Positions 8,773 to 18,716 are shown, counted from the first letter of the stretch. The stretch is DNA of 64,000 nucleotides from Actinoplanes palleronii (GCF_016862315.1 NZ_BOMS01000031.1:62001-126000); one strand, 5' to 3'. The notes: a model not told the origin generated them from the sequence alone. Numbers and translations: made by a program.

Positions 8773-11700
8773 ATGGAGTCGCCCACGACGATCCGGGACC
8801 GGGCTGTCGCGGTCGCCGACTACCTGCTTGCGGTGCGCGCCCAGATGGACCGCCCGGCCCGCACCCTGCCCTCCGACGCCCACTGGCTCGACGAGCTGCC
8901 GGCGCATCCGGACTGCCTGACCGGCCCGGGCGCGGACGGCGCCGCCTGGCTGCGGGTCGGCCGCCCTGAGCTGCCTCCCCCGGTGACGGTCCCGGCCGCC
9001 CTCCGCCGCCGGCTCCGCGGCGACATCACCGCCACCACCGAACCCACCGCACCACCGGCCGAAAAGAACGAGCCGGCGTCCGTAAAAATGGAGACCGAGG
9101 ACGACTTCGACACCTGGCGCGACCACACCTGGCGCCCCTGGTCCCTCCGCACCGCCGCCGCCGAGCAGACCCGTGACCTGCACCGCCGTCTCTTCGACCG
9201 GATGCATCAGCTGGACATGGCCGCCACCACCACCGAGCTGGTCTGGGGCCACGGCATCCTGGAGACCACGATCGACGGCGCCCGGGTCCGCTACCCCTTG
9301 GTCGCCACCCCGGTACTGATCGAATACGACCCGGACCGCGCCCTGATCAGCGTCGCTCCGGCCGGACCGTCCCGGCTGCAGACCGACGCCCTGCACGGTC
9401 TCGACGAGCGTCATCTCAGCCAGCTGCAGGGCTTGGCCGGCCCCGGCGGCGTGGTCGAGGTCGATCTCTGGAACGAGCTGGAGCGCCGCGAGTTCTTCGA
9501 GCGCGCGCTGACCCGTCTCGGTCACGACCGCTTGGTGGTCACGACCGCTGAGGACAAACCCAAGACCACTTTTGTACGAGATTCTGCCGTTCTCTTCGCC
9601 CGTCCCCGCCAGCGTCAGCTCCGCGGTTTCCTGGAGAATCTCCGCAACCGGCTGACCGAGAACCGCGGTACCGAGGGGGTCGGCGCCCTCGCCGCGATCC
9701 TGGCGCACGAGCCGAGCCGCCTGGCCATGCCCGACGATCATCCAGAGACCTGGGACCGGGTCGGCGAGCGCCTGCTCATGCCGCTCCCGACGAACGAGGC
9801 GCAGGAGTCGATCGCCCGCCGGCTGGCCCAGCACCGGAACGTGGCGGTGCAGGGCCCGCCCGGCACCGGCAAGACGCACACCATCCGCAACCTGATCTGC
9901 CATCTGATGGCGAACGGCAAGCGGGTGCTGGTGGTCGCGCAGAAGGAGGAGCCGCTCCGGGTGCTCCGCGACGGCTTGCCGCCCGAGGTGCAGGCGCTCT
10001 GCCTCGCGGTTCTCGGCCGCACCACCGACCAGCTCGTGCAGTTGCAGCTGGCCGCGCGGGAGCTCTCCGACCGGGCGGCGACGCTGGACAAACAGGCCGA
10101 GGCGCGCCGGGTGGAGCGGCTCACCGCGAGCCTGGAGGAGGCCGAGCACGAGCTGACCCACGCGACGGCGGGCCTGCGGCTGATCGCCGAGAGCGAGGCG
10201 ACGACGTACCAGATCGGTGGGGTGAGCCTGCTGCCGGCGGAGGTCGGCGCGTGGCTGCGGGAGCGTGCCGCGGCGCACGGCGGCATCCCGGATCCGGTTT
10301 CCGGTCCGCCGCCGCTGACCATCGAGGACTTCGCCACGCTGCTCAAACTGTCCGCCCGGCTGACGCCGGAGGATCGTGCGGCGTCGATGCGGCCGCTGCC
10401 GGAGATCATGGATTTGCCGCATGCCGCCACGACGGCGGCCCGGCGGGCCGAGATCAGCGCGGCGGAGGAGCGCCTGTCCCGGTTGGCGGACCAGGGCGTT
10501 GATTTTGCTTCGGTACGACGTGAGCAGCGCGCCGCGCACCTCGAGCTGGTCAGTGATCTCCAGGAGGCTCATGCCTGGTTGCGCCGCCGCGAGGGCACCT
10601 GGACCGACCGCCTGGGCCGGCTGATGGACGACCAGCACTGGCGCGCCATGTGGGCCGATCACGTGTCCACCGTCGCCGGGCTGCTCGACGAGCTGGCGGC
10701 CAGCGCCAAGGAGCAGGCCGGGCACCGGGTGGTGATCGGTGACGAGCTGCTCGCCGAGCCGCGCCTGCTGCTCACCCGGCTGGCCGAGATCCGGCAGCGG
10801 TTCGCCGCGGGCAAGGGGCTGAACCGGCTGCTGCAGGCCGGGTTGTTCCGGGTCGCCGAACAGATCCGGGTGGACGGCGAGTCGATGCGTACGGCCGAGG
10901 ACGTCGATCTGGTCGTGGCCCGGGTCCGTCGCGCGCAGGCGCACCGCCGGCTCGGTGACGTGTGGGCGGACTGGGTGGACCGGCTGCGGATCGACGAGCC
11001 GACCGGCGGCTGGACCGATCCGGAGGTGTGGGCCGGCGCGCTGCTCGCCGAGGGGGCCCGGTCCCTGGAGTTCGATCTGCGGCGCTGGCCTCCGCTGGTG
11101 GAGCGGGTGGCTGCTCGCGTACCCCAGATCGACCTGGAGTCGGACGGCGCGCGACTCGCGGCGGTGGCCGAGATGATGGACGGCGCCGGCGAGGTCTTCG
11201 CTCTCGACCAGGCGCACATCGCGGAGCGGACCGTGGCCGAGCGGCTGGCGCCGTGGCCGGAGCTGGCCGAGGCGTGGCAGAGCCTGGACGGGTGGGACGA
11301 GGCGGTCGGCGAGGTCCGCCGGGTGGCCCTGCTGCAGCCGGACGTGCTGCGGTTCCACGCCATGTACGACCGGCTGACCGGTGCCGCGCCGGAGTGGGCC
11401 GCCCAGATCGCCACCGGGGAGCACCCGGTGGTCTCCGGCCAGGCCTGCCTGGAGGCCTGGGAGTGGCGGCGGGCGCAGACCTGGTTCGACACCGTGATCG
11501 GCGACGTCGACCCGGCGGTGCTGGCCCGCCGGGTGGAGCGGGCCCGGGCGAAGATCCGTCGGCTGACCGGTGACCTGGTGGTCGCGTCGGCCTGGCTCGA
11601 GGTGGCCCGCGCCCTTGACGACCGGCGGCGCGCCGCGCTGGCCGACTGGACCACCGCCCTCCGCAAGATCGGTAAGGGCACCGGCCGCAGCGCCGCGCTG

Positions 11701-12996
11701 TGGCAGGCGCACGCGCAGCGGGCGATGGAGTCCGCGGTGAGCGCCGTGCCGGTCTGGGTGATGTCGGTGGACCGGGCGATCGAGCAGTTCGCCGGTGGCG
11801 CGAAGTTCGACGTGGTGATCGTCGATGAGGCGTCCCAGGCGGACCTGTTCGCGCTGCCGGTGCTGTCGCTGGCCGAGCGGGCCGTGGTGGTCGGTGACGA
11901 CCAGCAGATCGGCCCGCAGCTGAGCTTCGTCGGTCCGGTGCAGGGGCTGATCCAGCGGCATCTGTCCGACGTGCCGTCGGCCGAGCACTTCGATCCGGAG
12001 TCGTCGCTCTACGACCACGCGGTGCGGCGGTCGCCGGAGCGGATCCTGCTGACCGAGCACTTCCGCAGCGTGCCGCAGATCATCGAGTTCTCCTCGCGGC
12101 ACTACTACGACAACAAGATCATGCCGCTGCGGGCCGACCGGTCGTCGCTGGTGCCGATCCGGAACGTGCACTGCGCCGACGGGGCCCGGCAGAACCTGCC
12201 CGGGTACGGCGACGTCAACCTCGCCGAGGCGGACGCGCTCGTCGACCGGGTCACCAAGATCGTGGCGGATCCGCGGTACGACGGCCGGACGCTCGGCGTG
12301 ATCAGTCTGCTGAGCCGCAGCGGGCAGGCGAACTACCTGCTCACCCAGATCCGGGAGGCGATCGGGGAGGACGAGATCCAGGCGCGGCGGCTGCGGGTGG
12401 GCGACGCGTACACGTTCCAGGGCGACGAGCGGGACGTGGTGCTGGTGTCCATGGTGGTGTCCGACAACGATCAGCGGGTGGCGGCGTTCACCAAGCGCGA
12501 CTACCACCGGCGGATCAACGTGGCGGCGTCCCGGGCGCGCGATCAGCTGTGGATCTTCCACTCGGTGCGGCCGGCGTCGCTGCTCGCGGATGACGCGCGG
12601 GGGCTGCTCCTGTCGTACGCGATGGATGTGCCCGCCGAGAACGCCGGGACCGATCCGGCGGCCCGGTGTGAAAGCGATTTTGAACGGGATGTCCTGCGCC
12701 TGCTCGCGGTCCGGGGTCATCGGCCGATCCCGCAGTTCCGGATCGGCGGGTACCGGATCGACTTCGTGCTGAACGCGCCGGACGGCCGGCGGCTGGCGAT
12801 CGAGTGTGACGGCGACGTTTACCAGGGGCCGGAGCAGTGGCAGAGTGACATGAGCCGGCAGTCGGTCCTGGAACGGGTCGGCAACTGCGTGTTCGTGCGG
12901 ATCCGGGGCAGCGTCTTCGCCCGGGAGCCGGAGGCGGCGATGCGGCCGGTCTGGCAGCGGATCGCCGAGCTGGAGATCGCACCGGTCGGCGATTGA
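8773..12996 (+). CDS. SF1 helicase with C-terminal Vsr/PD-(D/E)XK-like nuclease (defence candidate)
   Basis: A 1407-residue protein. The first 350 residues are unassigned, including a beta-rich part (ARVRYPLVATPVLIEYDP) seen in DUF4011-type helicases. The SF1 core has Walker A GPPGTGKT near residue 360, a long helical insertion (about 440-950), Walker B IVDEASQ near 1015, VVVGDDQQIGPQ, LTEHFRSVPQI, YTFQGDERDVVLVS and VAASRARDQLW. From about 1298 to the end is a nuclease-like domain with ESDFERDVLRLL, YRIDFVLN and AIECDGD, the acidic E-D-(E)xC pattern of Vsr/MTES_1575-type endonucleases. Single proteins of this layout are reported as antiphage candidates in defence surveys (my recollection of the Hhe type). 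It stands alone, with host-like codon use and no methylase beside it. Confidence 0.85.
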   Translation: MESPTTIRDRAVAVADYLLAVRAQMDRPARTLPSDAHWLDELPAHPDCLTGPGADGAAWLRVGRPELPPPVTVPAALRRRLRGDITATTEPTAPPAEKNEPASVKMETEDDFDTWRDHTWRPWSLRTAAAEQTRDLHRRLFDRMHQLDMAATTTELVWGHGILETTIDGARVRYPLVATPVLIEYDPDRALISVAPAGPSRLQTDALHGLDERHLSQLQGLAGPGGVVEVDLWNELERREFFERALTRLGHDRLVVTTAEDKPKTTFVRDSAVLFARPRQRQLRGFLENLRNRLTENRGTEGVGALAAILAHEPSRLAMPDDHPETWDRVGERLLMPLPTNEAQESIARRLAQHRNVAVQGPPGTGKTHTIRNLICHLMANGKRVLVVAQKEEPLRVLRDGLPPEVQALCLAVLGRTTDQLVQLQLAARELSDRAATLDKQAEARRVERLTASLEEAEHELTHATAGLRLIAESEATTYQIGGVSLLPAEVGAWLRERAAAHGGIPDPVSGPPPLTIEDFATLLKLSARLTPEDRAASMRPLPEIMDLPHAATTAARRAEISAAEERLSRLADQGVDFASVRREQRAAHLELVSDLQEAHAWLRRREGTWTDRLGRLMDDQHWRAMWADHVSTVAGLLDELAASAKEQAGHRVVIGDELLAEPRLLLTRLAEIRQRFAAGKGLNRLLQAGLFRVAEQIRVDGESMRTAEDVDLVVARVRRAQAHRRLGDVWADWVDRLRIDEPTGGWTDPEVWAGALLAEGARSLEFDLRRWPPLVERVAARVPQIDLESDGARLAAVAEMMDGAGEVFALDQAHIAERTVAERLAPWPELAEAWQSLDGWDEAVGEVRRVALLQPDVLRFHAMYDRLTGAAPEWAAQIATGEHPVVSGQACLEAWEWRRAQTWFDTVIGDVDPAVLARRVERARAKIRRLTGDLVVASAWLEVARALDDRRRAALADWTTALRKIGKGTGRSAALWQAHAQRAMESAVSAVPVWVMSVDRAIEQFAGGAKFDVVIVDEASQADLFALPVLSLAERAVVVGDDQQIGPQLSFVGPVQGLIQRHLSDVPSAEHFDPESSLYDHAVRRSPERILLTEHFRSVPQIIEFSSRHYYDNKIMPLRADRSSLVPIRNVHCADGARQNLPGYGDVNLAEADALVDRVTKIVADPRYDGRTLGVISLLSRSGQANYLLTQIREAIGEDEIQARRLRVGDAYTFQGDERDVVLVSMVVSDNDQRVAAFTKRDYHRRINVAASRARDQLWIFHSVRPASLLADDARGLLLSYAMDVPAENAGTDPAARCESDFERDVLRLLAVRGHRPIPQFRIGGYRIDFVLNAPDGRRLAIECDGDVYQGPEQWQSDMSRQSVLERVGNCVFVRIRGSVFAREPEAAMRPVWQRIAELEIAPVGD

Positions 12997-13335
12997 CGCT
13001 CACGCATCGCAAGCTTGTCGGAACGTGGTGTGCATGTGGACGGTGCCTTGCGGGTAGGACATCGCACAAGGTTCTCCAGCGAATACTTACAGTGACTGTC
13101 CGTCATGGAGTGAGCGACGCTATTTCGGTGGAATTGGGTAGCAAAGCGGTCCGCCGTTCGGTTGTTTCGGTACTCTGGATGGGCGATAATTCCCTGCTCC
13201 TGGCCTTGCCCACGGAAACGTCAAAACATTGACTCTGGCGTCCACTGTTACTACGGCCCGGTGACGGGTCGTAATAGGTAAGGGGTCTTTGGTGGCAGCG
13301 GGAGCAGCCGTGCGCGAGGGGGGAGGTGTCGGCGG
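12997..13335. other. Intergenic, probable promoter region of the EAL gene
   Basis: No gene is supported in these 339 bp; composition is less GC-rich than the genes. A TTGACT box lies near 13230. An imperfect hairpin (ACGGCCCG with CGGGTCGT) follows near 13255-13275. The purine-rich GGGGGGAGG just upstream of 13336 is a good ribosome-binding site for the next gene. Confidence 0.4.
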
Positions 13336-15021
13336 ATGACCGTGCCCGAAGAACGGGAACGCTGGGCTGTCCCGTCGACGCCGTTGCCCGAGCAGCGCAC
13401 GCCGGCCGAGGACCGTGCCGCCTGGTTCTCCTACACCACCGCGAACGATCAGATCGTCTGGTCCGCGGCCCTCTCCGCGTTGCTCGGCCGGGAACCCGCC
13501 GAGAAGGAGATGACCCGCCAGGTCCTCGCTCGGTACGTGCACCGCGACGACCAGGCCGTCGCGCTGGGCGCCATCACCGAGGCCTGGACCACCCGGGTCA
13601 CCGTGCGGGCCACGCTGCGGCTGATGCGCAACGACGGCGGCTGGTTCGACGTGGACTGCCGGCTGGAGCCGATGATGAGCCCGGACGGCACGGTCCGCGG
13701 CATCCGTGGCACGGTCCGGGACGTCACCAGCCGGGAGCGCGCCCGCCGCGAGGACGCCCGGCTCACCCGCCGCGGCGAGACCGTCCAGTCCTCCCTGGTC
13801 GAGCCGGACCCGGCCACCGGGCTGCTGACCCGGGCCCGGTTCGCCGACGAGATCGACCGCGCCCTGCGCCGCGCCGCCGGTGCGCTGCTGGTGCTGCGGG
13901 TGCAGGCCGAGGAGGCCGGCGACGGCGGCGAGGGTGTGCGCCCGGAACGCAACGCCGAGCTGCTGCACCAGGCCGCCCGGCTGCTGGAGGACCGGATCGG
14001 CCCCGATCAGCTGCTCGGCCGGGTCGGGCCGAACGAGATCGCCGTGCTGCTCGCCGCGGCCGGCTGGTCGTCGGCCCGCAAGCAGGCGGCCACGCTCGTC
14101 GAGGCGCTGCGCGCGGAGACCGGGGCGCGGGCCTGGGGCGGCCTGGTCCGGTTCCGCACCGACGCCGAGGCGGGCAGCCATGACCTGCTGATCGACGCCG
14201 AGCAGGCCTGGCGGCAGTCCCGGGAGACCGACCAGCAGATCACCCTGGTCGCGCACCCGGTGCCGGCCCGGGACCGGCAGGGGTCGTACCGGAACCGGGT
14301 CGCCGACGCGCTCGGCACCGACCGGTTCACGCTCTACTCCCAGCCGATCCTGGAGCTGCAGACCAACCGGGTGACCCGGCACGAGCTGCTGCTGCGGGTG
14401 CTGGACGAGGCGGACGGCCCGCAGTCGCCGATCCAGGTGCTGGACACCGCGGAACGGCTGGACGCGGTCTTCGACATCGACCTGTGGGTGGTGGAGCGGG
14501 CCATGCGGCTCGCCGCCGAACAGCCCGAGATGGGCCTGCAGATCAACCTGTCCGGCCGCTCGGTCGGCGACCCCCGGCTCACCGCCGAGGTGGAGCGCCT
14601 GCTGACCCAATACCAGGTGAACCCGGAGCAGCTGACCTTCGAGATCACCGAGACCGCGCTGATCGGCAACCTGAGCGAGGCCCGCCGGTTCGCCGACCGG
14701 ATCCGCGACCTGGGCTGCTCGCTGGCCCTCGACGACTTCGGCTCCGGGTACGCGTCCTTCCGCTACCTGCGGCTCTTCCCGATCGACCTCGTCAAGATCG
14801 ACGGAGAATACGTCGTCGACCTGGTCGACAACCCGCAGGACCAGGTGCTGGTGCGGGCGCTGGTGCAGGTCTGCCAGGCGTACGGGATCCACACCGTCGC
14901 CGAGTTCGTGCAGGACGAGGCGACGCTGCGGATGCTCCGGGAGCTGGGTGTGGACTACGTCCAGGGATACCTCATCGGCCGTCCGTCACCCGTCGTTCCG
15001 GGCCGTCTGCCGAGCGCCTGA
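13336..15021 (+). CDS. PAS - degenerate GGDEF - EAL cyclic-di-GMP protein
   Basis: A 561-residue cytoplasmic signalling protein. A PAS/PAC sensor spans about 27-135 (GIRGTVRDVTSRERAR). A GGDEF-like domain follows (about 153-305), but the signature is degraded to RVGPNE near 229-234, so cyclase activity is unlikely. The EAL domain (about 312-555) keeps the metal and catalytic residues I can check: E350 in HELLLR, N in INLS (about 403), E436 in EITET, D466-D467 in DDFGSG, K487 in KIDG and a final QGYLIGRP. It is therefore expected to hydrolyse cyclic-di-GMP, with the dead GGDEF possibly sensing GTP. The ATG at 13336 has a strong GGGGGAGG upstream. Monocistronic with its own terminator. Confidence 0.92.
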   Translation: MTVPEERERWAVPSTPLPEQRTPAEDRAAWFSYTTANDQIVWSAALSALLGREPAEKEMTRQVLARYVHRDDQAVALGAITEAWTTRVTVRATLRLMRNDGGWFDVDCRLEPMMSPDGTVRGIRGTVRDVTSRERARREDARLTRRGETVQSSLVEPDPATGLLTRARFADEIDRALRRAAGALLVLRVQAEEAGDGGEGVRPERNAELLHQAARLLEDRIGPDQLLGRVGPNEIAVLLAAAGWSSARKQAATLVEALRAETGARAWGGLVRFRTDAEAGSHDLLIDAEQAWRQSRETDQQITLVAHPVPARDRQGSYRNRVADALGTDRFTLYSQPILELQTNRVTRHELLLRVLDEADGPQSPIQVLDTAERLDAVFDIDLWVVERAMRLAAEQPEMGLQINLSGRSVGDPRLTAEVERLLTQYQVNPEQLTFEITETALIGNLSEARRFADRIRDLGCSLALDDFGSGYASFRYLRLFPIDLVKIDGEYVVDLVDNPQDQVLVRALVQVCQAYGIHTVAEFVQDEATLRMLRELGVDYVQGYLIGRPSPVVPGRLPSA

Positions 15022-15047
15022 AAGGTGATGTTCTAAGACCCAGAGGT

Positions 15048-15101
15048 ACACGACGCCGGAACCGGCCGAGGCCCCCCAGCCAGCCGGTTCCGGCGTCGTG
15101 T
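15048..15101 (+). terminator. Strong hairpin terminator after the EAL gene
   Basis: A perfect 18-bp stem pairs ACACGACGCCGGAACCGG (15048-15065) with CCGGTTCCGGCGTCGTGT (15084-15101) around an 18-base loop, 27 bp after the stop codon. There is no U tract, as is usual in high-GC actinomycetes. Confidence 0.8.
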
Positions 15102-15228
15102 CGGGGTAGAAAGTCCTCGGACAGCGTACTCGCTGAAGTTCACGTAAGTCGATCGATTCGATGACCCACCGTGGAATGCTGTCCGCCCGGCCCATCCCGG
15201 ACTGTCCGAACGCTACTAACCTTCCAGC

Positions 15229-15687
15229 ATGAGTGAGCCCCGCTGGTTGACCCAGGAGCAGCAGGGAGCTTGGCGGCAGCTGGTTGAAGTGCTGGTCAAG
15301 GTGCCGGCGGCACTGGAGACACAACTGCAGCGGGACGCCGGGCTGACCCACGTGGGTTACCTGGTGATGATGACCCTGTCCGAGCACCCCGAGCGCCGCC
15401 TGCCGATGAGCCACCTGGCGAAGCGGGCCTGCGCCTCGCTCTCCCGGCTCTCGCACGTGGTGGCGCGGCTGGAGGAGAAGGGCTGGGTCCGGCGCGAGCG
15501 CGACCAGGTCGACGGCCGGGTGCAGATCGCGGTGCTCACCGACGAGGGGTATACGAAGGTGGTGGCGACCGCGCCGGGGCACGTCGAGACGGTCCAGCAG
15601 CTGATCTTCGACCGGCTGTCCCCGGCGCAGGTGTGCCAGCTCACCGAGGTGGCCGAAGCGCTGCTGCGGATTCCGCCCGCTCCATAG
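15229..15687 (+). CDS. MarR-family transcriptional regulator
   Basis: A 152-residue winged-helix regulator. The MarR core is clear: LPMSHLAKRACASLSRLSHVVARLEEKGWVRRE (recognition helix and wing) followed by DGRVQIAVLTDEGY. The N-terminal and C-terminal helices (residues 10-50 and 110-150) should form the dimer interface. The ATG at 15229 follows a weak purine stretch. It sits 42 bp upstream of the mycothiol-dependent formaldehyde dehydrogenase on the same strand, so it may control that gene, for example in response to an electrophile; this is inference from position. There is no cysteine sensor cluster. Confidence 0.9.
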   Translation: MSEPRWLTQEQQGAWRQLVEVLVKVPAALETQLQRDAGLTHVGYLVMMTLSEHPERRLPMSHLAKRACASLSRLSHVVARLEEKGWVRRERDQVDGRVQIAVLTDEGYTKVVATAPGHVETVQQLIFDRLSPAQVCQLTEVAEALLRIPPAP

Positions 15688-15729
15688 TCTTGATCTGACC
15701 GTTCGATGGTGAAAGGTGCGTGCGGGAAC

Positions 15730-16815
15730 ATGAGTCAGCGGGTTCAGGGCGTGATCGCCCGGGAGAAGGGCAAGCCGGTCGAGGTGACCACGATCGTGGT
15801 GCCGGACCCCGGGCCGGGCGAGGCCGTGGTGCAGGTGAAGACGTGCGGGGTGTGCCACACCGACCTGCACTACCGCGAGGGTGGGATCAACGACGACTTC
15901 CCGTTCCTGCTCGGCCACGAGGCGGCCGGCGTGGTCGAGTCGGTCGGCGCCGGGGTGACCGACGTGGCGCCCGGCGACTTCGTGGTGCTGAACTGGCGCG
16001 CGGTCTGCGGCAACTGCCGGGCCTGCAACAAGGGCAAGCCGCAGTACTGCTTCAACACCCACAACGCCACCCAGAAGATGACCCTGGAGGACGGCACCGA
16101 GCTGTCCCCCGCGCTGGGCATCGGCGCGTTCGCCGAGAAGACGCTGGTGCACGCCGGCCAGTGCACGAAGGTGGACCCGGAGGCCCGGGCGGCCGCGGTC
16201 GGCCTGCTCGGCTGCGGCGTGATGGCCGGCCTGGGCGCGGCGATCAACACCGGCGGGGTGACCCGTGGCGACTCGGTCGCGGTGATCGGCTGCGGCGGGG
16301 TGGGCGACGGCGCGGTGGCCGGTGCGGCGCTGGCCGGAGCCACCACGATCATCGCGATCGACACCGACGACCGGAAGCTCGAGTGGGCCAAGGGCTTCGG
16401 CGCCACCCACACGATCAACGCGCGTGAGCACGACGTGGTGGAGCGGGTCCGCGAGCTGACCGGTGGGTTCGGCGCCGACGTGGTGGTCGAGGCGGTGGGC
16501 CGGCCGGAGACGTACAAGCAGGCCTTCTACGCCCGCGACCTGGCCGGCACCGTGGTGCTGGTGGGCGTGCCCACCCCGGACATGACCGTCGAGCTGCCGC
16601 TGCTCGACATCTTCGGCCGGGGCGGCGCCCTGAAGTCCAGCTGGTACGGCGACTGCCTGCCCAGCCGGGACTTCCCGATGCTGACCGAGCTCTACCGGCA
16701 GGGCCGGCTCGACCTGGACGCGTTCGTCACCGAGGAGATCCCGCTGGACGGGGTGGAGCAGTCCTTCGCCAAGATGCACACCGGTGAGGTGCTGCGGTCG
16801 GTCGTCGTCTTCTAG
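15730..16815 (+). CDS. mscR: S-(hydroxymethyl)mycothiol dehydrogenase
   Basis: A 361-residue zinc-dependent, NAD-linked class III alcohol dehydrogenase of the MscR type. It oxidises the S-hydroxymethyl adduct of mycothiol formed from formaldehyde and also acts as S-nitrosomycothiol reductase in characterised relatives. Catalytic zinc ligands are in CGVCHTDLH and GHEAAG, the structural zinc set is [15 protein letters not shown], and the NAD fold is [14 protein letters not shown]. The highly specific [18 protein letters not shown] tail supports MscR. I use ATG 15730 (MSQRVQGV); the earlier GTG/ATG at 15706 adds eight non-conserved residues. The usual adjacent metallo-hydrolase partner is absent here. 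Confidence 0.93.
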   Translation: MSQRVQGVIAREKGKPVEVTTIVVPDPGPGEAVVQVKTCGVCHTDLHYREGGINDDFPFLLGHEAAGVVESVGAGVTDVAPGDFVVLNWRAVCGNCRACNKGKPQYCFNTHNATQKMTLEDGTELSPALGIGAFAEKTLVHAGQCTKVDPEARAAAVGLLGCGVMAGLGAAINTGGVTRGDSVAVIGCGGVGDGAVAGAALAGATTIIAIDTDDRKLEWAKGFGATHTINAREHDVVERVRELTGGFGADVVVEAVGRPETYKQAFYARDLAGTVVLVGVPTPDMTVELPLLDIFGRGGALKSSWYGDCLPSRDFPMLTELYRQGRLDLDAFVTEEIPLDGVEQSFAKMHTGEVLRSVVVF

Positions 16816-16854
16816 TTCTTCTCCGCTTTTACGCGGTTTGGAGTGAGCGGGCTT

Positions 16855-18231
16855 TTAGGCGGCTTTGGAATAGGCGGGCGCCGACCTGTCGGCCAGGAGA
16901 TCGAGGCACAACGCCGCGGTCCAGCTGAAGGTCGGCGCTCCCAGGCCCTCCCCGGTCTCCGGGTGGAAGTACTCGTAGTGCCCGTGCTCGTGCACCAGGC
17001 GCAACATGGCCCGGCGCAGCTCCTCCGCCTCACCGCGCAGCCCGTGCACCAGCATCCCGCGGCGCAGCAGCCAGTTCACGTTGATCCAGACCGGGCCGCG
17101 CCAGTAGCGACGGGTGTCGAAGGTGGCCGCGGTCCGGTCCGCGCTCGGCGCCGGCAGGCCGAACCGCTCCGACCGGGCCTCCTCCATGATCGCGGTGACC
17201 CGGTCGGCGGGCAGGTCCGGCAGCATCAGCGGCAGCAGACCGCTCACGCAGCGCGCCGGGCTGAGCCGGCCGGTGCGGGCGTCCCGGGCCCGGAACGTAC
17301 GGGTGACCGGGTCCCACAACCGCCGCGCGATGGCCGCGGTGATGTCCCGCGCCCGGTCCCGGTGCCGCCGCGCGTCGCCGGTCAGCCCGAGCACCCCGGC
17401 GATCTGCGCGAGGGCCAGCTCGGCGGTGCCCAGGATGCTGTTGAACGCCGGGCACTCCACCGCGAACGGGTGCCGCTGGGTCAGGTCGGTGTCGGAGTAC
17501 CCGCCGTCCCGGTAGTTGCGGACCAGGCCGATGTACCGGGCGTAGTCCAGGTCGGTGGGCCGGTGCGCGGCGTGCGCGACGGCCAGGTCCCGGCGCGGGA
17601 ACCGCTCCAGCAGGGCGAGGTCGGCCGGCACGTTGCCCAGCGCCTCGTCCCAGGCCGGGCTGTTGTCCAGCCCGGACTCCCACGGGTGCACGATCGAGGC
17701 CAGCCCGCTGCCACCGGCGTCACGCCGGTCGGTCAGGTACTCCTGCTGCGCCACCAGCCGCGGGTACAGCCAGGCCAACGCGGTACGGGCCTCGCTCACC
17801 CCGCCCGCGCCGTGTGCCGCCGCGTGCCGGTAGACCTCCCAGGCGGCCAGGGCGTGCAGCGGCGGCTGGACGATGCCGGTGCTGCCGCGGGCCCGGCGAC
17901 CGGCGTACGCGGGCACGTTCCAGAACCCGGGCCCGGGGAAGTAGTCGTCCTCGGCGGTGGCCGGGTCGAAGACGATGTGCGGCACCCGGCCGTCCGGCCA
18001 CTGCGCCTCGAACAGGCTGCGCAGGTCACGCCAGGCCCGGGCCGGGTTCACGAAGGCCAGGCCGACCGCGATGAACGCGGTGTCCCAGCTCCACTGATGC
18101 GGGTACAGGCGCCGGGACGGCACCATGTGGTCACCGGACCAGTTGGTGTCCAGCACCCGCGCGGCGGACTGCCACAACTCGGCGGAGGGATCGGAGACGG
18201 CGACGGGGGGCGACGGCGGATAAGGGTGCAT
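16855..18231 (-). CDS. GH63-like glycosidase (mannosyl/glucosylglycerate hydrolase-like)
   Basis: A 458-residue (alpha/alpha)6-barrel protein of the MGH1-like GH63 group; relatives hydrolyse glucosyl- or mannosylglycerate, compatible solutes. Landmarks in order are NWSGDHMVPS, LYPHQWSWDTAFIAVGL, GIVQPPLHALAAWEV, IVHPWESGLDNSPAWD, ALGNVPADLALLER, the central AFNSILGTAELAL, and RRYWRGPVWINVNWLL near the end with FSWTAALCLDLL. Cytoplasmic: no signal peptide. Two starts are possible; I choose ATG 18231 (MHPYPPSPP), since the extra 16 residues from 18279 look unstructured. It is convergent with mscR and appears monocistronic. The exact substrate is not decided by sequence. Confidence 0.82.
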   Translation of the reverse strand: MHPYPPSPPVAVSDPSAELWQSAARVLDTNWSGDHMVPSRRLYPHQWSWDTAFIAVGLAFVNPARAWRDLRSLFEAQWPDGRVPHIVFDPATAEDDYFPGPGFWNVPAYAGRRARGSTGIVQPPLHALAAWEVYRHAAAHGAGGVSEARTALAWLYPRLVAQQEYLTDRRDAGGSGLASIVHPWESGLDNSPAWDEALGNVPADLALLERFPRRDLAVAHAAHRPTDLDYARYIGLVRNYRDGGYSDTDLTQRHPFAVECPAFNSILGTAELALAQIAGVLGLTGDARRHRDRARDITAAIARRLWDPVTRTFRARDARTGRLSPARCVSGLLPLMLPDLPADRVTAIMEEARSERFGLPAPSADRTAATFDTRRYWRGPVWINVNWLLRRGMLVHGLRGEAEELRRAMLRLVHEHGHYEYFHPETGEGLGAPTFSWTAALCLDLLADRSAPAYSKAA

Positions 18232-18431
18232 CTGGTCTCGGGGCCCTTTCCACTGCGGTCGCCGGTAGACCCCCGCCATCGGGCGCGCCGCGGTGCTTCT
18301 GAACGAACTGCCGGTTGCATCTTCGGTACCGCGGTTGCGACGGATGTCACCGGGGTGCCTCAGATCACGTCCGGGCCATCCTCGATTCTGCCCGGCCCGG
18401 GAATGTCGTACCCCGGTGGTTGGCTGTCGGC

Positions 18432-18716
18432 ATGCCGTCGCTGGTGTTCCTTGCGCAATTCCCGGGTCTGCCCGTCGCCGTTCCGGCGGCCGGGGTCCGC
18501 CGTGTCATCCGCGCGCGCCGCGCCGTCGCGCTGGCCCGGGCGGGCCGCGCGTTCGCCACTGTGGAGGTGCCCGGCAGCGTGACGCCAAACCGGTCGACAG
18601 CATCGAGCTCCCCGCAAATCGGATTCGATGTTGATCGTGGGTTTCCTGTGACGGTGGCGCGCGGTAATGTTCTGGCTCCGACGCGTATCCATCGACAGGA
18701 AGGCGTTGGCCGATGA
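18432..18716 (+). CDS. Possible small ORF coupled to the FAD monooxygenase
   Basis: A 94-codon frame starting ATG 18432 (MPSLVFLAQFPGLPVAVPAA). Its first 50 codons carry the strong G/C third-position bias of real genes; the rest does not. Its stop TGA overlaps the ATG of the next gene (ATGA at 18713-18716), the usual sign of translational coupling. There is no family match I know, and the ribosome-binding site is weak. It may be a small real gene or a decayed remnant. The rest of 18232-18431 is the promoter region of the leftward glycosidase. Confidence 0.35.
   Translation: MPSLVFLAQFPGLPVAVPAAGVRRVIRARRAVALARAGRAFATVEVPGSVTPNRSTASSSPQIGFDVDRGFPVTVARGNVLAPTRIHRQEGVGR

Noticed and set aside
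8737-12720. Very long minus-strand open frame (1327 codons)
   Set aside because: Mirror of the helicase gene. It is rich in R, H, P and Q, has no motif, and follows the third-position bias of the plus strand.
13120-16779. Two long minus-strand frames across the EAL and mscR genes
   Set aside because: Antisense shadows of the recognised genes, with no domain signature.
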